Origin: Psilocybe azurescens
Taxonomy: Eukaryota > Basidiomycota > Agaricomycetes > Agaricales > Agrocybaceae
Length of the DNA: 64,000 bases
NCBI GenBank assembly: GCA_023853785.1
Contig: JAJIRX010000838.1
Span: forward strand, 1 to 64,000
Direction of reading: 5' to 3'
The notes beneath the pieces are model-generated. The model was given only the letters and a program-made list of their open reading frames with translations. It made no database searches and was not told the origin of the DNA. The position numbers were made by a program, and so were the translations under genes. Shown one piece after another: positions 11,756 to 23,249 of this stretch (the first letter of the stretch is position 1; each line of letters starts with the position of its first letter).

Positions 11756-12887
11756 TTGCTGGGTCCCTGTGTAAGGGAACGTAGTCTTTACTCACATGAA
11801 GGACTCATAACACTTGTTCTTTTCATTCTTTTTGGACAATTTTTGACTTTCTTATCCCAATTATTCAACAGAAAACTGTATTTCTATGCCACCACATTCA
11901 TCTTTGCAACCCTATCTTATGACATATTAGATATTTATGATTTTCATCAAGGGGTACTGGGATTTCAGAAACCACCCAGGGTAGATTTTTTCTAAGGTGC
12001 TGTGGACCCCCTCCTTCTATATAGGGTATGTTTTGATGGGAATAAAAAACATACAACCAGATTTTGACATATGAGATATATTGTATGTCGGATTGGGTAC
12101 TCAAGGGTTGTAAAAAGTCAGGTAAACCATCCTAAGCAGTTTGCAGATGCATTCAAACAGATTTGCACCGTTTTTATGTCAGACAGAAGCCATGGGACTC
12201 ACTGCCATCATGGAGAAAATGAAATATAAATTTATTTACACCCGAAAACGACTTCTACAGTGTGTTTGTACCACTTAAATCTCAAAAGGAAGTCGCCCGC
12301 TTTCCGTTGGCCCAGATTTCATGCTTTACCCACTAAAAAAATAAAATTTAAGGCCTCCGGCCTCACCCCCTACCTCGGGTCACGGGTCGTAATCCCGGTA
12401 ACCCCTTGACTTTCATAGCATTAGACCCTTCGAAAGGGAACGAATTGTATCTACTAGAAACGTTTTTATTCATATCATTATCAATCTCCTTGAGTTTCTC
12501 TGAGTTTCGATGCCGACGAACATATTAAATTTGGGATCTGAAATGTCGCCGAAGATGATCGACGTCGACAATAGAACTGCCTGCACGGAGAAAAGAAACA
12601 TTAAACCATGGAAGCAAGTTCGCTCAGGAAGTCGAGATCACCAATGTTCAAATATTGCAAGAGGTCGATGCTCACAGTCAGTCTCACCAAGAAACTCATA
12701 ACGTATCCCACCAAAACGCGAGACCTCACAGGAAACGGCCCCTAATTGTATTTCTACATGGATGCAAAACGTACATTATTTTTAACACACCCTCAGTTCT
12801 CAACTTTCTCGTCCTTATTCAACTCGCATCCTTTTCATAACATTCGTCGTAAGATCTGCATTCCAAAAATTTCCCCATCCCATCTCT
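11756..12887. other. Transition from CpG-poor to normal DNA; downstream flank of glycogen phosphorylase
   Basis: CpG reappears from about 11.76 kb and is frequent beyond 12.24 kb. No supportable gene is present. It ends at the stop codon of the glycogen phosphorylase gene and so includes that gene's 3' flank. Confidence 0.55.
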
Positions 12888-15800
12888 TCAAGATTTCGCG
12901 ACTGCAACAGGTTCAATGTTCCAGTAGCTCTCGGCGTACTCGTTGATGGCACGATCAGAACTGAACTTGCCCATCTACAACAACAAACAACGGTCAATAT
13001 GCGGTTCTCTATGGTGTTCTCGACTGATACTTGCCTTCGCAGTAGTTCTGATCGACTTCTTGGCCCATTCATCCTTGTCAAGATAGGCTTCATCCACCAT
13101 CTCAAGAGCAGCGATATCTGTGTGGGAGAAATATATCAACACTCATACACCATGGGATTTGGCTGTCAGAGAACGTACATGAATCGAAATCATCTGTGAG
13201 AAGATAGTAATCGGATTGTCTGATGGTGTTGAGGAGACTACGGGAAGCGAAAAAGGTACGGTTAATGACCGCTTCGGAGCCAGTAACCACAGAACGTACG
13301 GCTCATATACGTGACCGTCACCGAAAGCTCCAGCAGAGACCTGGTTGATAACATGAGCCAATGCAGGGCATTTCTGCTCAATAGGAACGGGGTGGTATAG
13401 GTGTTGGTAGCGAAGGTCCTCGACAGCACTGAGCATCGTATTGGTTAGATAATGAAGAAATAGTCATAGAGGCACTAGATACGCACGGAGTCAAGTGTCC
13501 GAAGAAGACTGGTAAAGGTTAGAATCGGCTTCAGTCAGACTTTACAAGACAAAACTCACAAACGTTGCTTTCTCCGACCTAGATAAAAGTGGTAAGTTAA
13601 AGGTATCGTGTATACCAGACGTAGACTTTACAAACCTCTTCAGCGATCTCGATGTTAGCACCATCTATCAAGGATACAATCAGATCGCCGTTTTCAGTAC
13701 CAATGGCGAGGCCAAAAGGTCTTACCAACAGTTCCCAGCAACAGTCCACCATTGAGACAGAACTTCATGTTAGAGGTTCCAGATGCTTCAGTTCCCGCGG
13801 TAGAGATATGTTGACTGATATCGGACGCTGGGATCAAAACCTCTGCCAAAGAGACAGAGTAATCGGGAAGGAAATAGAGTTGGAGATAATCCTTGGTATC
13901 TGGATCCGCGTTGATGACTCGGGCAACATTAACGATGAGGCGAATGGTCTAATCCGCCTACATCAGCCTCAAGAAATTCTGGCTATTATATAAATTGTAA
14001 ACTCACCAATTTAGCGATGAAATCTGTGCACGATTTCAGATTTCATGGTCAGTTCGTTTTTAACAGATATGTTCATTTCAAAACTTACAAGCAGGTGCGG
14101 CCTTTCCTGCAAAGAACACAACACGAGGATTGACCTTCTTTTTCTCGGCAGCTGACATATTCTTCAGAGCGAAGTAACGCTGAATAGAGGGTTAGGACAT
14201 TCAATAGATGAAGTCAAATAAATCTTACGTGTATGACCCCCAAAATGTTGAGAGTTTGACGCTTGTACTCATGGATACGCTAGACGACAAGGATTAGACA
14301 ACTGGGACTGAAATGCATCTTAAACTCACTCACCTTGATCTGAACATCAAACATAGCATCGGTGCGAATGGTGAGACCCAAAGTAGTTTGAACGTAATGA
14401 GCAAGGCGCTCTTTGTTGTGCTGCTTGATAGCAGTCCATTCAGCACGGAATGCCTTGTCCTCGGCAAATGGAAGCAATCCTTCCAATTTGTAAAGATCTT
14501 TCAACCACACACTCTTATCCAACTTGAGAGTTTTCGAAATCAGAGCGCTGAGCTCGGGATTGCACTGTAGTGTTGTATTATAGTTTAGTTTATTCAGACG
14601 AAAGCGTCATCAACATACCTGGTCGAGCCATCGGCGAGGAGTGACTATGATAAAGAATGTCAACATCGCCCAAATCGTAGAGAGCACGGTTCACGCTCAT
14701 AAACTCACTTCCATTGGTCACGTTTCCAAACCTAACGGCAACATAAGTAGAGATACCAAAATGCCGAGATTGGGAATCTTACTTGCTAATGCCCTCGAAA
14801 TCGACGAAGTCTTTCAAAATGGTGGTGCGAACGAGTTCACTGTGAAGCTGTAATGTAGTGCATTTAGCCCACGAAATCTTCGCACCAAAAGTAGCAATTA
14901 CCTCGGCCACTCCGTTGACTTTGCGACTACCTATTGTCGTCGTTTTTACTTGCAGCACTTCAGTAGGTGGCGAAGACAAATGGCTTACCGATGCAAGCAA
15001 GATGCGCCATGCGAACCTGCTTCGGCATGCCCTCTGGTGAAGCAGATCCCATCAATCATCTATAACAAAAAGAATGACAGAGAAAGACTACCTTCGATAA
15101 GCGACATCCTTGCCAGCCTGTCGCGATCTCCTGGGAACTTTTTCTCGACAGCTAGATAGTGCGCTGTGTCAGAAGTAAGCTATAGTGTTATGTCAATGAT
15201 AGACGAACCTTGGAGGAAGAATCTGTGAGCCACGAATCGGTAAGTTTAGTAATAGCCCCTGAGAGTAAAAATAAAGGACAGACAGATTCTGTCATAGTCG
15301 AATTAGCAACTTATAAACAATCGAGCAAAGCAACATGCGACGACTCACGATATCATAGATGATCTGCATATGTCTGTAAAGGGTGTTAAAAAACAGTACA
15401 GAACGAGGATAAGACAAGCTTAATGGACCAACAAACCTTGGCAAGACGTGTTCCAACAATGGAACAGGCCATTTTTCCAGAGCTTCCTACACGATGCGCG
15501 AAAGATATGACTCAGTATAGAAAAGAAATACAAAGGGGCTTCAACGCACGGGGAGCACAGTGTGGTTAGTATAGAAGAAAACGTTGGTGACGATCGCCCA
15601 AGCAGCATCCCAGCTAAGGTCTTCATCGTCGATCAATATCCTCATCAATTCGGGTATAGCAAGAGTGGGATGGGTCTTTGAATACAAGTAAGCATTGAAT
15701 TAGGACATGAGCAGAGAGAGATTCAGAAACTTACATCGTTGAGTTGGATTGCAACAACTAGTACGAACAAGTCATAAGCGTAAAAGCAACACCGAATCTG

Positions 15801-17462
15801 GCAATGATACGTACAGTCAGGGAATTCGCGAATGTGCTTGTTAAGATTCTTGAAGCGACGCATGATATCAGCCAGACTTGCAGCCGTCCAGAAGCTAACA
15901 GATTGTTGGGTTAACCTCACACAAAATAGATAGAGCAATGCACGCACTATTGCTGCTTTAATCTCAACTCTTTCCCGACTGTAAAGATACAGCAATGTCG
16001 AAATCAGAAAGAGTGATCGATAATAATAGACAAGAGAACATACAAGAGCTAAAAATAGGTTTGTGAGAGACGAAATGAAAAAAAAAAGAAATGGATCTTA
16101 CGTGTGGTCATTCGGGTACAAGACTGACGTGATAGCTTGAGCACTGTTGGATGACTCGACAGCCCCTTCGTAGTTTCCAGCTAAGATAGGTATCATTGGT
16201 GAAATCGACCCATGGAACTTGCATCAATAGATCGTACCGTTGAAAGAGTTCAAATCGAATCCTCGCTTGGGCTTACTTTCCCAGAGCCTCAAGTTGTTGG
16301 TGGACTGAGTTCCATATCCAGGAATCATCACGTCGTAGGCTTGAGCGAGGACTTCTTGCCCTCCTTGCCATATGGCGCGTCCAGTTCCATCATCGAGTCT
16401 GTCGGCGTGCCCGTAGAAGCGAATATCATAGGTGACGTCAAGACGGGGAAGTTCCCATGGGTTTTGATTGTCCAGCCACGGGTCAGGGGCCTATCGTCAT
16501 GTTAGAAAAAGATCGTCAATGGCAAGCGTCATGGTGGCTCTGACCTCAAGCTGATCTCCCGAGGGAGAAATGAGCTGCTGGAAGATTCCATACTTGTATC
16601 GTAAACCATATCCCCAGACGGGAAGCTCCTGGGACGCGGAGGAGTCGAGATAACAGGCAGCGAGGCGGCCGAGACCACCATTTCCAAGACCAGCATCTCT
16701 TTCTTGTTCAAGGACGTCCTCGATATTGAAACCAAGTTTACGGACACCTTGCTTATATTCGTCCTTGAGGCCAAGGTTCAAGAGCTACGAAACAATGAGA
16801 TATGTGCAGAGACAGGGGCGATGAAACTTACCGCGTTGTCAAGAGTACGGCCCATCAAGAACTCAAGGGAGAGATAGTAAGCGCGTTTAGGGGCTTTGCG
16901 GGTATATGTCAGCTGGGTATCATTCCAGTTCACCTAAAATGAAAGAATTAGTGCATATATACACCCAATATGAGCTATAGCGCACCAAAAGGTTGTCTCG
17001 TGCGGAGAGAGCGGCTGCATGATAGGCACCAAGATCATCTTCGAGGAATTTGAGTGGAAAGGACAAAATACGATGAATATGTGGGCATACCGAGGTTATA
17101 GGGCTGACGCGCCAGAGATGTCTGGACATGGTTAACGAAGGAGCGCGTGATACTGCTGATATCTTATCCACCATCGCCACATGAATACAGGAAGCAATCA
17201 TAGAAAATCGGACAAAACACACCCTTATCAACAGACCTCATCCCATCCTTCCAGACTTTCTCTTCGCCTTTGGGCCATTTATCGCGACCTTCTTCATCTT
17301 TTTCCGGCAGATAACCTGCGGAGACGCGAGTGAGACAAGCCCGGTATTGTTAGCAGTCGAGTAGATACGGAGATTGTAGGCCGTCTAACCTGTGAGAGTA
17401 CGAACGTGGCGTCGTGGACGCACTGGTTTCCCAATGGTTTTTGGATCGATGGTGGAGGTCAT
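12888..17462 (-). CDS. GPH1: Glycogen phosphorylase (GT35), multi-exon
   Basis: This enzyme phosphorolyses alpha-1,4-glucan chains of glycogen to glucose-1-phosphate in the cytosol, using pyridoxal phosphate. The start at 17462 gives [20 protein letters not shown], and the stop is at 12888-12890 after [10 protein letters not shown]. Many exons separated by short GT-AG introns carry consecutive family blocks: [96 protein letters not shown], and [10 protein letters not shown] near 13.77-13.80 kb, whose Lys is the PLP lysine. Length and order match fungal GPH1, with a short divergent N terminus where regulatory phosphorylation occurs in yeast. Exon borders were not all resolved, but no obvious break was seen. 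TSC10 lies 0.6 kb upstream on the same strand. Confidence 0.95.
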
Positions 17463-18071
17463 CGTTTCCGACGACAAGCGCGATAACAGGGAAAGGAAGA
17501 CAGATGTTCCAGAATTAGGGTGGGTCTTTATAACGGGCCATGGGCCCCTGGCGTCGCATAACAAGACGTCATCACGTTTCGTAATATACCTAATTTGGAG
17601 CTATTGGTTATTTTGAAGACAACATATTGGCACGCATGTTTCCAGATGATCTTCCCAGCTATGTGTTCAGTCCTCAAGCACGTCCTCCCTGCTGTATCTT
17701 GCTCAACGTTGGCTTCAGTTGTGTACAGACAGGTTGGATTCGTTTGATAAGAATTTGAAGCCGAGGTAGTCGACCACAACCGATGAACGTTTACCGACGA
17801 ATCCAGGTAAAATGGAATCCGGCTGATCGTCCAGGTGTACGCATTGGTCGCGCGGTCCAGAGCTTGCCGCTCTAGTCCGCGGAATTCTGAAATTGGTTGG
17901 CGGCCAATGGCGACGTCGATGTCGTATAGATGTCTACGAGTAGGTACTTCAAATCGATAGATTACGAGTGTCTCGGGCAATAGTGGGTTACAGATCACAG
18001 GATAAGAAATGCGAGGTATAACGGTTAATGGATATATAGCATACGTAGGTATCGAAACTTTTGCAAAGCCC
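17463..18071. other. Intergenic region, promoter side of glycogen phosphorylase
   Basis: About 0.6 kb between two minus-strand genes. A 199-codon minus frame (17528-18127) runs through it and into the TSC10 3' end. It has no domain resemblance and overlaps that gene in another frame, so I treat it as chance. Confidence 0.5.
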
Positions 18072-19317
18072 TTACGAGTAGAAACCTTTCTTGGCGAGGT
18101 ATGTCTGATGTTCCTCCCGGTGCGCAAGGACCTGTTTCTCTACAGAAGACCGCCACACAGGGACGGCAATCTGTGCAAGAACAATGAATAACTATCCAGA
18201 GTGAAACAAGCTTGACCCACATAAGCGACCAAATCATATAGTCCTTCCAATAGCCAATTGTTTCTCGGAGCAGCCCCACGCGTTGATGCGCAGAAAAGGT
18301 CTGTTATCAAGTCGCCAGAGATGTGGTAATTTCCGTTGACGACGCCTAGAATTCGTGAGTAAAGGCCAACCACATAGTGAAGAGCCATACCTTTATATAG
18401 CGCCAGGGCAGCTTGCTCTGCAGTCACCCCATCAGTGCCTTCAATTGTCTGCGTAATCTCTGGTTTGGTTTTGGTCTCCTCCGTATAACCAGGTGTAAAC
18501 ATTGTACCAGGGAAGTAGATATGTACATCGATACCGTACAGCTTGAGCTCCGAATTGAGAGTATCAGCAAGACCTGAAGAACAACGTTAGCGGTGCAAAA
18601 TGAAAATGTTTGAGAGCCAACTGACCTCTTAGCGCATGTTTTCCCGGTGAGTAAGATGCATATCCCACAAAAGTCATATACCCTAGAGTAGACGATACGA
18701 AGACAATTTTGGCTCCTCTTTTTCCTCCCCTTACCATTTGTTTTGTGGCAGCCTACTTTGCATCAGAATCGGCAACCAATCAACTCAAAACCCACTCACC
18801 CATGCTGTCCAAGCCTGGAGCCAATAGGCATTCATCATCCCATCCACCATGTCCTTCTCGTCCATGTCAATGAAGAACTTCGGTGTTGAAGCTCCAGCGC
18901 ACATAAAGATCGCGTCGGGTGCTTCCCCTCCATGAGCATCCGAGACGGTTTCAAGAGCCTTCGCAGCAGCAGATCCAGAGTCGAGCGGGAGAGAATACGC
19001 TTTAAAGATTTGCGAGGGACTGACACGTAATTTCTAAACATAAAGTAAGACGCGACAGATCCCCAACGGCAAACACTCTCACCTCAATCGACTCAATAGC
19101 TTCGTCCAGCTTCGTCTGATTTCTGGCAACAATGGAGATGTGGGCTCCCTTCTGGGCGAGAATATGAGCAAGCGCCAGCCCTAATCCCGAACTACCACCT
19201 GTAATGTAGACGTGCTAGGTTCCGCAGTCCAGTTCGTCAGCGACTCCCTGGGCAGAACACGAGAGACTCACTCACTTTGCCATCCGGATTCCATTTCTGA
19301 GAGAAAAGTCCGAACAT
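18072..19317 (-). CDS. TSC10: 3-ketodihydrosphingosine reductase (short-chain dehydrogenase)
   Basis: This enzyme reduces 3-ketodihydrosphingosine to dihydrosphingosine with NADPH, the second step of sphingolipid synthesis, at the ER membrane. Exon 1 encodes [14 protein letters not shown]. After a short intron comes [20 protein letters not shown], with the TGxxxGxG nucleotide-binding loop. Next are [13 protein letters not shown], the [13 protein letters not shown] segment with the YxxxK catalytic pair, and [19 protein letters not shown], typical of the KDSR/TSC10 branch of SDRs. The last exon follows an intron at about 18.15-18.22 kb and ends YLAKKGFYS, stop 18072-18074. The C-terminal part includes a hydrophobic segment before the tail, as in fungal homologues. 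It is divergent from the acidic-protein gene on the right. Confidence 0.93.
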
Positions 19318-19794
19318 CGCAGGATTGTTATATAGCTTTTTGCTGTGTTCAGTCGCGTCGCGTCCTCGTTGTTCGGTTTTGCGAAGACTGCGAAGAAAAT
19401 GCGAACCGCGTTGGTATTCGTCTTGCCATCAATTCTTGGCATGGCGACGTGCCGCATGTCTTCCTCGGCGAGCTCTGCGCAGGCAAACCTGCTCAGCATT
19501 TCCATCTCAGAAACACAACAGAGCTCTGGCGTACCATTGAACGACACAATATATACATTTAATACTTAGTGTAATTTGAATTACCTTCGAAGGGAAGGAA
19601 CATTCGGCTTTCCAGATGAAGCGGAGCTTGAAGAGCAAATACGGCATTGAGATGGTGGTAAGTATTTACAATGTTGCATTAATCAAAAAACTGACTTTAA
19701 GTGGATCCCTGTCGGTTGTCTTATTCTCAAAACTTATGCTCCCTCTGATTTATCTCTTCTTTTATGTCAAGTTTCTAATCCCTACAATCCTACC
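19318..19794. other. Divergent intergenic region between TSC10 and the acidic protein gene
   Basis: About 0.48 kb that must hold both promoters. I see no distinct TATA box or other site I can defend. Confidence 0.45.
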
Positions 19795-21020
19795 ATGTCT
19801 ACCGATCCTCATGAACTGAAAGCTCAACTGCTGTAACGTCTGGTCCAGACCATTTAATTGAATGCTTATCCCTGTTCATTCAGAAACTAAAGCGGAGGGA
19901 TGACGAAAACAAAAAGTTAAAAGAAGCCTTACGCGTTCTCTTGGCCCAAAACGACTCCGGTGAAGACCGTTCGGACAATGACGCGTTGGATCCCCAGGAA
20001 ACTGCCGATGAGAACGACGACGATGAAATGAACGCAAGTGAGGAGGACTATGAAGACCTTCCAGAACCCATTCAATCCCTCGAGTTCAGTGATGTGTATG
20101 TCTGCATTGACATTGCTTGTGGAGGAGAGGTTGTGGAAGGTATATGTCATTGGTGTGGCAAAAAGCACCAATTACTTGAGGTGAGACGTGACGATCCATC
20201 AAGAATATTTTCTGGCTAACGCTTTTTCTACGTTAAAGGACGAGTTCGCCACTCGTGCCATATCTACAGAATCACAAACAGACCACCCTGATCGTCGTAT
20301 TGCGCCCAGGGGTGATACGCCCTTGGGGAAATCGATCCGCAAACTACAGTGCCCAGGGAATATGAGTCGCGTCAAAAGGAATATTTGGAACTGCTTAGGC
20401 GTGGCGCAACGGCCGACATGTGCAAAACATTCGATCTCTCATTCACCTCTGAACGAGGCATATGTGCTGTGGCCAATGAAGGCATCATTGAAGCATTTGC
20501 TGGTCCGGCGATGCAGGAAGAAGATACGTGGCAAATATATCTCGGAAGATGCGTAACTCTCGAGCAAGATGACTTTGACGGTCAAAACTTCGTTACAGAT
20601 CTGATGGACGATATATCTACTCTACCGACAGCTGGAAACTGGGTCACGGAAGAAGAATATCCAGGCACTTGGGTGACGTATCCCAAGTATCGTGGCGAAC
20701 TAGAGACTTGGCCCGCAGATAAAATGGATTTGACAGACGATATGCCCGAAGATGAGGAGTTGCCTGTATATGATAACGACTATGACCTATCGGACGACGA
20801 CTCTGAGCAAGCGGACCTCGACATGGATGACCCGGCATTGTTCATCACCAGCGGTACTGTCGATCGATGGTATATTGACCAAGATGACCCCACCCCTGTT
20901 GATGGTATTGAAACCGAAGAGGGCGAGAACAACGAGATGACGGAAGAAGAAAGCAGTGCATGTTCATCGATATCGGATTCCGACGAAGCAGGAAGTGACT
21001 TTGGCTCGGGGAACATTTGA
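19795..21020 (+). CDS. Conserved acidic protein of unknown function with Cys pairs
   Basis: I do not know a function. The main exons encode an N-terminal charged region (KLKRRDDENKKLKEALRVLL), an Asp/Glu-rich linker, then CIDIACGGEVVEGICHWCGK, which could form a small zinc site. After an intron (donor 20181) and probably a second short one near 20.30 kb comes a conserved-looking block: YLELLRRGATADMCKTFDLS, GPAMQEEDTWQIYLGR and a Glu/Asp/Ser-rich C terminus ending DFGSGNI at 21020. This arrangement resembles uncharacterised Agaricomycete proteins. The first exon is uncertain: ATG 19795 gives MSTDPHELKAQLL, but joining it at the obvious donor puts the next exon out of frame. Confidence 0.65.
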
Positions 21021-22147
21021 ATGGTGACGAGGTGGTTCATTCTGGTTCTGGTTTAGCGAAAGCAATCTAGCATTGGACCTCGCTAGCGTCTGAATATGCC
21101 TTCGAGGTAAGGAAATTGAAAATTATACGCAGTCATTGACATTCCTTATTTTGGTTTTGCTACTCGAGTTTAAACATTGATCGTTTCAATCCACCTTTTG
21201 ATCAGTCTTCTTGAAACCTCGAAAAACTCTGGATGTACGTATCATCGAGTTCTTGGTGATGCAACTCCAGGGTTTGCTTCTCCACCACTCGTCGACTTCA
21301 CTTTACAGTCGGTCGCATTGTGACACCATGATCAGGTGAGCTATTTTCGCCGGTGTGCGATGGTGCGTGCTATTACAATATGTTTAGTTCTGAACAAATT
21401 TAGCATAGTTATTCTATGTGTGGCTGGTCGTTAGACTCTCTATGTTCTCCTCCAAAGAGTCGTATCTGAGAAGAATCGATACAAGATCCGTTATGTTGCA
21501 CCCGAGGTATGTATGATATCAGCAGGCGAATGTCTATGATAACGTAACAGTGGAGGTCAAGCCATGGCCGACTTGAAACTTGTACTGTGGAGCATAACCA
21601 CTGGCATGCGGTACAAGCGTATTTAGCGAAGCCGAGATGGCAGATCAATGGCAGGATAAACCTAGAGGGAAGGTGTCCAGATAGATTGTCCGAATGTGGA
21701 GCTTGTTGAATGTGAGCCAAGGAGATGGCAAGTCGGAGGCATTAACGGTCTTTGTGGGGACCACTAAGACCCAACTAGAACCGCTCAACGACTGACGGTC
21801 ATTTACAAAAATTCGCCCAGGTTCTGCCTTTAAGATACCGCGGCCCCAATTTTCACCGAATATAGGCGTTCGTAAGCTTCCACCACGTGCGCTTGCGTTT
21901 TTTGGGTTGAAATTGACCTCACTGCGTTCATCCGTACCTTCACCGTGCTGTATCAACGTAGGCTTCCAGGTTTCTTCTTAGTGGCTCGGCGGGGTAATGA
22001 GTAAATACTCTAAGAGCTTAAGCCTGAATTACGAGACTCTTGTCTGGCGAACAACTAACGACATTTCTCCGCTCCTCAGCTATAAAATGTGGGATATCTC
22101 AATGACAGTATCGCTATCGTCCCCATATCCCAAATATCGTAGCAGCA
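21021..22147. other. Intergenic region upstream of the LPMO gene
   Basis: About 1.1 kb with only short open frames. The proximal part contains a TATA box (22081). No other gene is supportable. Confidence 0.5.
22081..22087 (+). promoter_or_regulatory. TATA box of the LPMO gene
   Basis: TATAAAA lies 67 bp upstream of the LPMO start codon, a normal distance for a fungal TATA-dependent, inducible promoter. Confidence 0.6.
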
Positions 22148-23082
22148 ATGAAGATTACTGGACTTGTCGGCATTGCCATTTTGGCTCAAAGCGCATCTGC
22201 TCACTGTAATTGTTTTATTCGTTTCAAATTTTCATGTTCTTACTTACTTTTCTCCAGACATTTGGAACACCTTAATTGCTGGAGGAACAACATCAACTGC
22301 AGCCGTCCGTCAGCCAATCAACAACTCTCCAGTGACCTCAGTTACTTCGGGCGACGTTCGATGCAACGTATCTCCAGGATCTGCCTCTCAGACCGTTTCC
22401 GTTTCTGCTGGGAGCACCATCGGCTTCAAGCTCGACAACACCGTTTACCACCAAGGTCCTGCAGCTATTTACCTCGGTAAGGCGCCTGGATCCGTCGCCA
22501 ACTGGGATGGCAGTGGTGCTAACTGGTTCAAGGTAATGACAAAAATCCATTGCTATGACCTTAAAGCTTACGCGCAATCTGCTATGCTAGATCGCTGAAT
22601 GGGGCGCTACTTTCAACCCTTTCACTTTCACTGATTTCAATGCTGCACAGCTTACGACCACCATCCCTTCCAACACCCCGTCTGGTGAGGTAAATTTCTA
22701 TTTTACGGAAACTTCGTTCCCTGTTTTGATCTCATGATTTACACAGTATTTGGTCCGAATTGAGCAAATCGGCCTGCACGTCGCAGGTGCTCCTCAGTGG
22801 TACATCTCCTGTGCTCAAATAAGCGTTACCGGTGGAGGATCAGGCAACCCGTCGAAGGTCTCCATTCCCGGATATGTGTCCTCGTCCGGTATGAGCTTCG
22901 CTGTTTCTCTGAGAATATCTTTTAAATCATTTCATTTATCAGATCCTGGACTGACAGTCAACATTTACAACCCGGTGCCGACTTCTTACACCGTAAGTCT
23001 CATCGGTGCTGATTGATTGAAATTTCCATAGCTAATGAAATTCTTATTCTAGGTCCCTGGACCCAGGCCATGGCGTGGATGA
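22148..23082 (+). CDS. Secreted AA9 lytic polysaccharide monooxygenase
   Basis: This is a copper enzyme that oxidatively cleaves cellulose and related glucans outside the cell. Six exons (22148-22205, 22258-22532, 22591-22689, 22747-22888, 22943-22992, 23053-23082) splice cleanly. The signal peptide [18 protein letters not shown] is followed by the mature N terminus [11 protein letters not shown], whose His1 forms the histidine brace. The second copper His is in [17 protein letters not shown], and the axial Tyr and Gln are in [17 protein letters not shown]. The split codon between exons 1 and 2 completes Tyr2, confirming the intron. The C terminus is short (GPRPWRG) with no CBM1, so it is a single-domain AA9. 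It is convergent with the alpha-amylase gene, 167 bp between stop codons. Confidence 0.95.
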
Positions 23083-23249
23083 ACGAAGGAGTCTGAGCAA
23101 CCAAGAATTTGCGCGAAGGCAAACGAGCGAATTGCAACACCTTGGTTCAAAGATCACTTGAATACCACACTGTATAATCTTTGTATTCAACTCTTAAAAT
23201 ATACCGACATTGATTGACAATACATTTTGACAAACTATACGAATTGATT

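Noticed and set aside
17528..18127. 199-codon minus-strand frame between GPH1 and TSC10
   Set aside because: No domain pattern, overlaps the TSC10 3' end in another frame, and contains no plausible splice-supported conserved block.
19212..19562. Open frames on both strands over the TSC10 5' end
   Set aside because: They overlap exon 1 and the promoter of TSC10 in other frames and show no independent conservation signal.
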